Translations under genes and position numbers: made by a program
From: Chthoniobacter flavus
GTDB lineage: Bacteria > Verrucomicrobiota > Verrucomicrobiia > Chthoniobacterales > Terrimicrobiaceae
Assembly (NCBI GenBank): GCA_945863785.1
Contig: CAMBAQ010000042.1
Span: 1 to 12,512 of the forward strand
Reading direction: 5' to 3'
DNA: 12,512 nucleotides
The notes under the pieces: model-generated
The model's database searches: none
Seen by the model: only the letters and a program-made list of their open reading frames with translations
Told to the model about the DNA's origin: nothing
Part shown: in pieces, positions 7,434 through 12,512 of the stretch
Layout of the letters: the number at the start of each line of letters is the position of its first letter
How positions within the stretch are numbered: the first letter of the stretch is position 1

Positions 7434-7895
7434 GTGGACATCAAAGAAATTCGCTCACTCATCGACCTCATGAAGAAAAACGGCGTCGCCGTTTTCAAAA
7501 TGGAAAAGGAAGGTTTCAAGATCACCCTCAAGACCTCTGGTGCACCGGGTTCGCCCCAATACATCAGTACGCAACCGCTTGTTCAGTGGAGTGAGCCGGC
7601 GGCCCAGCCGTTGAGCATCACAGAGGCCGCGCCTGCCGCAGTTGCTGCCCCTGCCGCGACCGGCATCGAGGTCAAATCTCCGATGGTTGGTACATTTTAC
7701 GGTTCGCCGTCACCCGAGTCTCCCGCTTTTATCTCGGTCGGCCAGGAAATCACCCCGGACACCGTTGTATGCATCATCGAGGCGATGAAGGTGATGAATG
7801 AAGTGAAGGCCGAAGTCTCTGGCACAGTCACCGAGATTTGTGCCGAGAATGGCAAGCCGGTGCAATTCGGCCAGGCCCTCTTCCGTTTGAAATAA
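7434..7895 (+). CDS. accB: Biotin carboxyl carrier protein of acetyl-CoA carboxylase
   Basis: A 153-residue BCCP, the swinging-arm subunit that carries carboxybiotin from biotin carboxylase to the carboxyltransferase in malonyl-CoA synthesis. The N-terminal MDIKEIRSLIDLMKKNGV with the following EKEGFKITLK is typical of AccB. An Ala/Pro-rich linker (about 55-78) leads to the biotinyl domain (about 79-153) with the biotinylation motif EAMKVM and target Lys119. The start is a GTG at 7434, because the conserved N-terminus begins there; no good Shine-Dalgarno site is seen. accC follows after 18 bp. Carboxyltransferase genes accA and accD are not in the window, which is usual for this pair. Confidence 0.96.
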   Translation: MDIKEIRSLIDLMKKNGVAVFKMEKEGFKITLKTSGAPGSPQYISTQPLVQWSEPAAQPLSITEAAPAAVAAPAATGIEVKSPMVGTFYGSPSPESPAFISVGQEITPDTVVCIIEAMKVMNEVKAEVSGTVTEICAENGKPVQFGQALFRLK

Positions 7896-7913
7896 CGCAG
7901 TCGATCAACTCCC

Positions 7914-9275
7914 ATGTTCAAAAAAATCCTGATCGCCAATCGCGGCGAGATCGCACTTCGCATCATCCGGGCTTGTAAGGAACTGGGTGTCCAGTCCGTA
8001 GCCATCTACTCCGAGCCCGATATCCACAGCCTCCATGTCCAACTCGCGGACGAGGCTATTTGTATCGGCCCGGCTGCCAGTTCGGATAGCTATCTGAAGA
8101 TCGACCGCATCATTAGCGCCGCCGAAATCTCCGATGTCGATGCCATCCACCCTGGATATGGATTTTTAGCAGAGAACGCCCACTTCGCCGATGTCTGCGC
8201 CTCGTGCAATATCAAGTTCATCGGCCCGACAGCCCAAGCGATTCGCATGATGGGCGACAAAAATTCCGCCCGTGACTGCGCTCGTGCCGCCGGCGTTCCC
8301 ATTTCTCCCGGTAGCGATGGCATCATCGCGGACGAAGCCGAGGCCCTCCGTGTGGCCCGTAAGATCGGTTATCCCGTGATGATCAAAGCCGTCGCCGGTG
8401 GTGGTGGACGCGGCATGCGCATTGCCAGCAACGAGGGCAGCCTCGTTCAAGGTTATCACGCCGCTCGCATGGAGGCCGAAAAAGCTTTTGGCAACGGTGC
8501 TGTTTACATCGAGAAGTTCATCGTCAATCCCCACCACATTGAGTTCCAGGTCTTCGGCGATCAGCACGGCCGCGTCGTGCATCTCGGAGAGCGCGACTGC
8601 TCGCTGCAGCGCCGCAACCAGAAGATCGTGGAGGAATGCCCATCCCCGCTCATGACCCCCGAGCTTCGCAAAAAGATGGGCGATGCCTCGATCAAGCTCT
8701 GCGAAAGCGTCGGATACCAGAATGCCGGTACCATCGAGTATCTCGTCGACGACGACGGGAATTTCTACTTCATGGAAATGAACACACGCATCCAGGTCGA
8801 ACACCCGATCACCGAAGAGGTCTACGGATGCGACCTCGTGAAGCACCAGATCCAAATCGCCGCCGGTGAACATCTCAGCGCCCATGTCATCAACGCCCAA
8901 CCGCGTGGACATGCCATCGAGTGCCGCATCAATGCTGAGGATCCCGAAAGAAATTTCCAACCCTGCCCCGGCAATATCGATCTTTACTATGCCCCCGGTG
9001 GACGAGGCATTCGCATCGATTCCCACGCCTACGCCGGTTACCCGATCCCGTCGAACTACGATTCCATGATCGCCAAGGTCATCGCCACCGCCTCGAACCG
9101 CACCGCGTGCATCAATCGCATGTCTCGGGCATTGGGCGAATACATGATCACCGGCATCAAGACCACGATCCCCTTCCAGCAGGCCATCATGCAAAATTCC
9201 GACTTCCGCCGTGGCGCTTACCACACTGGTTTTGTCGAGAGTCTCTTGCTCAAGGGCGTTCCTATCGTCAGATAA
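7914..9275 (+). CDS. accC: Biotin carboxylase subunit of acetyl-CoA carboxylase
   Basis: A 453-residue biotin carboxylase that uses ATP and bicarbonate to carboxylate the biotin on AccB. Domains: an N-terminal Rossmann-like domain (1-110, opening FKKILIANRGEIALRIIRA), an ATP-grasp domain with Lys116, Lys near 158, the glycine loop GGGGRGMR (about 162-169), NPHHIEFQ (about 205-212) and RRNQKIVEE, and the metal and bicarbonate site EMNTRIQVEHP (288-298) with Glu288, Asn290, Arg292, Gln294 and Glu296. The C-terminal domain includes Arg338 in IECRIN. Length is close to the 449 residues of the E. coli enzyme. No Shine-Dalgarno site is obvious, and the 18-bp gap suggests coupling to accB. A long open frame on the opposite strand (8166-9293) is a codon-bias shadow. 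Confidence 0.97.
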   Translation: MFKKILIANRGEIALRIIRACKELGVQSVAIYSEPDIHSLHVQLADEAICIGPAASSDSYLKIDRIISAAEISDVDAIHPGYGFLAENAHFADVCASCNIKFIGPTAQAIRMMGDKNSARDCARAAGVPISPGSDGIIADEAEALRVARKIGYPVMIKAVAGGGGRGMRIASNEGSLVQGYHAARMEAEKAFGNGAVYIEKFIVNPHHIEFQVFGDQHGRVVHLGERDCSLQRRNQKIVEECPSPLMTPELRKKMGDASIKLCESVGYQNAGTIEYLVDDDGNFYFMEMNTRIQVEHPITEEVYGCDLVKHQIQIAAGEHLSAHVINAQPRGHAIECRINAEDPERNFQPCPGNIDLYYAPGGRGIRIDSHAYAGYPIPSNYDSMIAKVIATASNRTACINRMSRALGEYMITGIKTTIPFQQAIMQNSDFRRGAYHTGFVESLLLKGVPIVR

Positions 9276-9279
9276 TTTT

Positions 9280-10005
9280 CTCCTCGCCCGCATTCAGCGA
9301 GCTTCACACGATATCGCTGATATTTGTGGAGTATCATGAGCGACATTTTTTGAATGGGCGAAGTCTTTTCGTGAAGGAGGATTTGATGCCTTGCTGGAAC
9401 GAGTGAAGCCGGGCCCGAAAGGATTGGAATTGAGAGGCGTTCCTGAGGCCGTGGTCAATGAACTCAAAGCTGGAGTTGAAAGCGGTCAATGGGCCACGGC
9501 AGAAGCGGCCCGCATTTGCCTCCAGAGAGAGCGTGGTATCGAGCGAAACTGGAGACGCTTCCAGTAACCACAGGGAAGCCGAGTGAGAGTGTGAGTCATG
9601 GATGAAGCGCGATTCGGTTTGCATACGGAGATGCGTCGGCTGTGGAACAGTAAAGGGGTTCGTCCCGAGGTTCGTCGGTAGACACGCTACGCGTGGGACT
9701 ACCTTTATGGGGCGCTGGAGGTTGTTGAAGGCCGCGCTGAGTTTTTGCATTTGCCGATGGTGAACTTGGATTGCAATCAACTCTTCCTTGAACACCTTCG
9801 CTCAAGCGATCCGGAGGCGCATCATGTTGTGATTGCTGACCAAGCCGGCTTCCATCTTAGGGAGGGTGGCGAACGTTTACCTGAAAGCGTCCATATTGTG
9901 CCCCTTCCACCATGCAGCCCCGAACTCAATCCCTGCGAAAAGTTATTAGTCGAGTTATCTCAAAGAGATGGTATTACACAAAGCAGAGAACGGGACGATC
10001 TTTGA
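9280..10005 (+). pseudogene. Decayed IS630-family transposase
   Basis: One reading frame retains IS630-type transposase segments in the right order. These are an HTH-like piece (ASHDIADICGVS then FFEWAKSFREGGFDALL), a linker (ELKAGVESGQWATAEAARICLQ) and a DDE catalytic domain with MDEARFG (Asp at 9601), IADQAGFH (Asp at 9838) and LPPCSPELNPCE (Glu at 9937). It is broken by in-frame stops at 9337 (TGA), 9565 (TAA), 9592 (TGA, where the family normally has Trp before VMDEARFG) and 9679 (TAG). The stretch between about 9540 and 9575 is far shorter than in intact family members, implying an internal deletion. After NPCEKL, at about 9945, the similarity stops, so the C-terminus is lost or replaced. 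No terminal inverted repeats could be identified. It begins right after accC. Confidence 0.85.
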
Positions 10006-10212
10006 AGTGAAAATATCTAGCCCTCTGTTTTTTGACTCCCTCGCCCTGCGCGCCAAGCTAGGATTGGCCTTCCTCAAAGGCTCCCAGCCTTCCCTGTTGT
10101 GCCACTCGACTGACTGCACTCACTCCTTCGGAGTTGCCTTCGGCAATTTATCTTCATTTGGTCGGTTGCGTTTCGTTCTGCTTAATTCGGTCTAATACCT
10201 ATCAGTAATCGC
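10006..10212. other. Intergenic stretch without a supportable gene, with tandem small hairpins
   Basis: About 200 bp between the transposase remnant and the cytochrome gene. A 75-codon open frame (9968-10195) crosses it but has no start signal, no recognisable domain and low-complexity composition, so I do not call it. The only structure seen is two abutting hairpins: ACTCC/GGAGT (10122-10134) and TTGCC/GGCAA (10134-10146), each with a TTC loop. They sit 67 bp downstream of the cytochrome stop on the minus strand and could be a processing or termination element, or part of a dispersed repeat. Confidence 0.5.
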
Positions 10213-10533
10213 TTACAATGCTTGTCGGGCGGCATTGAGATACGCCTGAATTTCCTGCTGCTCCTCCTCTTTCAATCCAGAGCGATCGGCCATGTCGCAC
10301 ACAATCTCGCGCCATTCTTGAATGGTATACTTCGCTACCGGCTCTAATGCATGACACGTCGTGCACCGCGTCGCGAGCAAGCGGCGACCCTTTTCCAGTT
10401 TTTCAAACGAATCTCCCGCACTCATGGCCACTTTTGTCATTTCTGGAGTGATCGCTGGCGCGCCAGCTTGGAAGCTGGCGCTACCTGCAAGGAGCAACAC
10501 CATCCCTGCCAATGTCAGTTGGGATTTATGCAC
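10213..10533 (-). CDS. Small monoheme c-type cytochrome
   Basis: A 106-residue exported cytochrome c. Residues 1-26 form a signal peptide (His-Lys start, hydrophobic GMVLLLAGSASF, likely cleavage near AGA). The heme site CTTCH is at 57-61, and Met81 in CDMADRSGL is the likely sixth ligand; the pattern EW..IV..M......L..EE...I..YL is typical of small class I domains. An extra cysteine (Cys79) lies two residues before that Met. The open frame extends to 10593, but inside the upstream gene. I prefer the GTG at 10533, 13 bp after the upstream stop with GAGG at 10538-10541; an ATG at 10503 would shorten the signal peptide too far. It is the second gene of an operon with an outer-membrane protein, suggesting periplasmic electron transfer. 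Confidence 0.85.
   Translation of the reverse strand: MHKSQLTLAGMVLLLAGSASFQAGAPAITPEMTKVAMSAGDSFEKLEKGRRLLATRCTTCHALEPVAKYTIQEWREIVCDMADRSGLKEEEQQEIQAYLNAARQAL
10460..10481. repeat. Perfect palindrome inside the cytochrome signal-peptide region
   Basis: Arms GCGCCAGCTT (10460-10469) and AAGCTGGCGC (10472-10481) are exact inverse complements around a central GG. The element encodes part of the signal peptide near its predicted end (SASFQAGA). It looks like a palindromic dispersed element fixed within a coding region, but copy number cannot be tested from this window. Confidence 0.7.
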
Positions 10534-10546
10534 GTAGCCTCGTTTC

Positions 10547-11299
10547 TCAAAAATGCATTCCAAAAATGGCGCGCCATTGAAAGTCCGCCTCATCCGTGAC
10601 GGCCGTCACTTGCACCATCGCCGTGGTCGTCACAAAATAACGATCGAACCGGAATGAAGCGTTTGGACCGGCATAGATCACCGGGTCGCCTGCTTCCTGC
10701 CACTCATCGAAACCGAGTTCGTGCAAAAACTCTCCACCCAAGAGGAAATGCGGCGAAAATTGATAACTCACGCCGAAGCTTTCCATGAACTCCCCACTGC
10801 GTTCGTCGTAGTTGCCAAATCGCGCCCCCTCCCACTCCGCTTCGATCCCCGCATTGTAGGCCAATACGATGGGACCAAAGTTTTTCTGCAGAAGAAGCTT
10901 CCCTTCCAACTTGAACAATTGGTCGCCGAGTTTCACTTCCCCATAAAGTGCCGACCCTAAAAGATCGGTGACCGGATTCGTCATATTGTAAATCAACTCC
11001 ACCGCCGTGTCTTTGTAGATAGCCTGTCCGTCGGCGACCTTCCAGTCGGCCACATAAATCCCAGCCTGCAGTCGGTCCGTGACGCCGTATTCTATTTCAT
11101 GGCGAAAATCAAATTCGTTTACCCGTCCGCTGCCTTCGCGCCGCGTTTTCCACGTCGCAAAGTTTTCCACCTCGATCTCCCCCTTCGCCCCCGTCGTTGT
11201 CTCGTAAACGTAAGTGAACCTCCGGTCTCCGGCGGTGGCAACATCACCTAAAAGTGAAATCCCTAGCAAAATAGCGCAAGTTGTCTTTTGTAGATTCAT
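10547..11299 (-). CDS. Outer-membrane beta-barrel protein (DUF6662-like)
   Basis: A 250-residue protein with a signal peptide (about 1-23, MNLQKTTCAILLGISLLGDVATAG) followed by alternating polar and hydrophobic beta-strands to a terminal Phe, the usual signature of a barrel inserted by BamA. The opening RRFTYVYETTTGAKGEIE, the segment HEIEYGVTDRLQAGIYV, and the late FSPHFLLGGEF and AIFGMHF resemble the DUF6662 family as I remember it; this is a recollection, not a search. The family has no known function. The gene starts at an ATG (11299) with no Shine-Dalgarno site, 283 bp from the next gene upstream, and ends 13 bp before the cytochrome gene. Barrel and cytochrome are probably transcribed together. 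A transport or electron-conduit role is only a guess. Confidence 0.8.
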   Translation of the reverse strand: MNLQKTTCAILLGISLLGDVATAGDRRFTYVYETTTGAKGEIEVENFATWKTRREGSGRVNEFDFRHEIEYGVTDRLQAGIYVADWKVADGQAIYKDTAVELIYNMTNPVTDLLGSALYGEVKLGDQLFKLEGKLLLQKNFGPIVLAYNAGIEAEWEGARFGNYDERSGEFMESFGVSYQFSPHFLLGGEFLHELGFDEWQEAGDPVIYAGPNASFRFDRYFVTTTAMVQVTAVTDEADFQWRAIFGMHF

Positions 11300-11311
11300 A
11301 TATATTGATAC

Positions 11312-11326
11312 TGAGACCTTATCTCA
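11312..11326. promoter_or_regulatory. Short inverted repeat upstream of the barrel gene
   Basis: On the minus strand, arms TGAGA and TCTCA flank TAAGG, 13 bp before the ATG at 11299. It overlaps the proposed -10 region and could be an operator, though 5-bp arms are short enough to arise by chance. Confidence 0.3.
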
Positions 11327-11349
11327 ATAGATAGAATAAAGGGCGTCAA
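11321..11349 (-). promoter_or_regulatory. Possible promoter of the barrel-cytochrome operon
   Basis: Reading the minus strand, TTGACG (11349-11344) is a good -35 hexamer. After a 17-bp AT-rich spacer, TGAGAT (11326-11321) is a moderate -10. The site is about 20 bp upstream of the start codon and lies in the most AT-rich part of the window. Confidence 0.35.
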
Positions 11350-11352
11350 CCT

Positions 11353-11373
11353 TTTTTTTCGAATAGAAAAAAA
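11353..11373. repeat. AT-rich inverted repeat
   Basis: TTTTTTTC (11353-11360) and GAAAAAAA (11366-11373) are inverse complements around GAATA. It lies just upstream of the proposed -35 of the barrel gene. It could be an upstream activating AT tract or a weak termination signal for the preceding minus-strand gene. Confidence 0.4.
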
Positions 11374-11490
11374 CGAACCCCCACTCAGTTCGAAAGCTGT
11401 TTGGGGATAAATTTTAAATCATTGGCGCTCATATTTTTTAGACATTACCCACCCTGAAATGACAACAAGATGCTCGGGGCAACAATTACA

Positions 11491-11520
11491 ATGCAGCCCC
11501 CCCTTTCGGAGGGGCCGCAT
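11491..11520 (-). terminator. Strong GC-rich hairpin downstream of the NPCBM gene
   Basis: A 30-base hairpin pairs 11 of 13 positions around a 4-base loop: ATGC with GCAT outside, then GCCCC with GGGGC, then CC with GG, with two A-C mismatches. It lies about 60 bp after the stop of the minus-strand gene at 11583. On the minus strand it is followed by TGTAATTGTTG rather than a clean T tract, so intrinsic termination is plausible but not certain. Apart from this, the AT-rich repeat and the promoter, the 283-bp gap 11300-11582 holds nothing recognisable. Confidence 0.45.
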
Positions 11521-11582
11521 GAAAATGATTGTGCCATCGCCCCCTCAAACTCCGGAGCCAATAGCATTTCTCAAGTCTGAAT

Positions 11583-12512
11583 TTATTTTGAGGGCTCGGA
11601 AGATGTGATGAATTCGGCGTTCACCCAATCGGCGTGATCGGAGGCAATTCCGTTGCCGGCATCCGTGACGACGAGGCGCACTTCCTTGAAGCGGGCGTTC
11701 AGTTCCACATTGAAGTTCCAAGAACCGAGGCCCTTCGCCGTCAATACAGGCGACTGCGCGAGTAGCACCGGCTTTTCACCCATCTCCAACACATCGCCGT
11801 AAACCTCGAAGACAACGCTGGATCGCTCCTCTTTGGGGATGGTAGCGACAGCCAAAGCCTTTGTATGCGTACCAATCCCCTTGTCATAGGCTTTGCCCTC
11901 TAGGCTTAGCTTATTGTTGTTGTAGCTCGGACCGAAGCGGGCTTGGCCAGCGGTGTTTAGCACGAATTTGGTGTTGGTCGCGTCCAAATACACAGTCGGC
12001 AGCGGAGGGATTGGCGGTGCCTTGAGAGTGGTCTCCGGAGTCACTTCGATGGAGACGGCAGCGGCAGCTTTGCCGTCGCCGCCAATGGCTTCAATTTTAT
12101 AGGTGAGAGGTTTCTCGCGCGGGAATTTGGTGTCGGTGAACATCGCTGTGTTTTCCGTACTGACTTCACCATCACTGCGAGTAACTCGGCAGGCGGCAGC
12201 ACCGCTGTCGGTCCAACTGAGCGTAATGAGGTTGTATTCCACATTGGCCTTCAGGTTGGCCACCGGCGGCGGGAGGATGTCGATGGCTTGGCCTCGCTCG
12301 AAAGCGAACGTCCATTTCACATCGCGGCTCACGGGGCTCGTAATGTTCGCGCGAATGCGGGGGCTATCCTGCTTGATTTCGGCTTTCACACCCGCGGCGG
12401 AATCCTCGGCGGAAACTTTCACGGTGTTAGCGCGCCAGGATTTCTCTGCCGATGGAACGACGATGCGAAGCTCGTAGGGATCGTTCGCCACGACTTTGCT
12501 GGTGGCCGAGAG
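11583..12512 (-). CDS. Secreted carbohydrate-active protein, C-terminal part (fn3-like plus NPCBM domains), partial
   Basis: The reading frame is open to the right window edge (the last visible residues upstream are LSATSKV), so only the C-terminal 309 residues are seen and the start lies outside. Numbering from residue 8 of the visible part (codon 12491), there is a beta-rich segment (1-70) and an fn3-like domain (about 74-151, with ANLKANVEYNLITLSW and PLTYKIEAIGGDG). A Pro-rich linker (151-166) and an NPCBM-type domain (about 166-296) follow, with YDKGIGTHT, VVFEVYGD and the strongly characteristic VRLVVTDAGNGIASDHADW. NPCBM modules bind sugars and are usually attached to secreted glycosidases such as alpha-galactosidases, so the missing N-terminus is probably catalytic. 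The enzyme type cannot be determined here. Confidence 0.85.
   Translation of the reverse strand, partial: LSATSKVVANDPYELRIVVPSAEKSWRANTVKVSAEDSAAGVKAEIKQDSPRIRANITSPVSRDVKWTFAFERGQAIDILPPPVANLKANVEYNLITLSWTDSGAAACRVTRSDGEVSTENTAMFTDTKFPREKPLTYKIEAIGGDGKAAAAVSIEVTPETTLKAPPIPPLPTVYLDATNTKFVLNTAGQARFGPSYNNNKLSLEGKAYDKGIGTHTKALAVATIPKEERSSVVFEVYGDVLEMGEKPVLLAQSPVLTAKGLGSWNFNVELNARFKEVRLVVTDAGNGIASDHADWVNAEFITSSEPSK

Noticed and set aside
8166..9293. Open frame of 375 codons antisense to accC
   Set aside because: It is a complement-frame shadow of a highly conserved gene with strong codon bias. The translation is Asp/Val/Gly-rich with no recognisable domain.
9968..10195. Possible 75-codon protein gene after the transposase remnant
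   Set aside because: No ribosome site, no domain, and it starts inside the remnant. Composition is Ser/Leu/Phe-rich with hairpins in the middle, so it is more likely non-coding.
10565..10578. Fourteen-base palindrome AATGGCGCGCCATT near the end of the barrel gene
   Set aside because: It shares the GGCGCGCC core with 10457-10464 but shows no further similarity. It encodes ordinary barrel-strand residues (QWRAI), so chance is sufficient.

Overview
The window reads as chromosomal DNA of a Gram-negative bacterium, most likely a member of the Verrucomicrobiota or a close PVC relative. This is inferred from the gene mix: glgC, a DevBCA-type exporter, an accBC pair, an NPCBM-bearing secreted protein and a DUF6662-like outer-membrane protein. 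Further hints are the high G+C coding style, frequent GTG starts and the scarcity of strong Shine-Dalgarno sites. No rRNA, tRNA, CRISPR array or phage genes were seen. Nearly everything is ordinary chromosomal housekeeping and envelope biology, and the only mobile-element trace is one dead insertion sequence.

Layout, left to right. (1) 62-2959, plus strand: glgC (ADP-glucose pyrophosphorylase), an unrecognised lipoprotein and a calcineurin-like metallophosphoesterase, closely spaced and probably one operon. (2) 2972-3529, minus strand: a secreted chalcone-isomerase-like protein, divergent from a plus-strand transglutaminase-like protease-fold protein (3629-4504). The gap between them holds a near-perfect inverted repeat. 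(3) 7290-4528, minus strand: a three-gene exporter operon in the order permease (DevC-like), ATPase (DevA-like), HlyD/DevB-like adaptor, joined by 4-bp and 8-bp start/stop overlaps. (4) 7434-9275, plus strand: accB and accC, the biotin carrier and biotin carboxylase of acetyl-CoA carboxylase, divergent from the exporter. (5) 9280-10005: an IS630-family transposase remnant in one reading frame with four in-frame stops, an apparent internal deletion and a lost C-terminus. About 200 bp without a supportable gene follow, containing two tandem small hairpins. (6) 11299-10213, minus strand: a two-gene operon of an outer-membrane beta-barrel protein and a small monoheme cytochrome c. The signal-peptide region of the cytochrome carries a perfect 10-bp-arm palindrome. 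(7) 11583-12512, minus strand: the 3' part of a large secreted protein with an fn3-like and an NPCBM domain, cut by the window edge.

How the genes relate: GlgC commits glucose-1-phosphate to glycogen, and AccB/AccC feed malonyl-CoA to fatty acid synthesis. The exporter, lipoprotein, metallophosphoesterase (possibly a lipid A enzyme) and beta-barrel protein all concern the envelope. I see no convincing new multi-gene system. The items most worth following are the barrel plus cytochrome operon, the palindrome inside the cytochrome gene, the possible LpxG role of the phosphoesterase, and the unexplained 10006-10212 segment.
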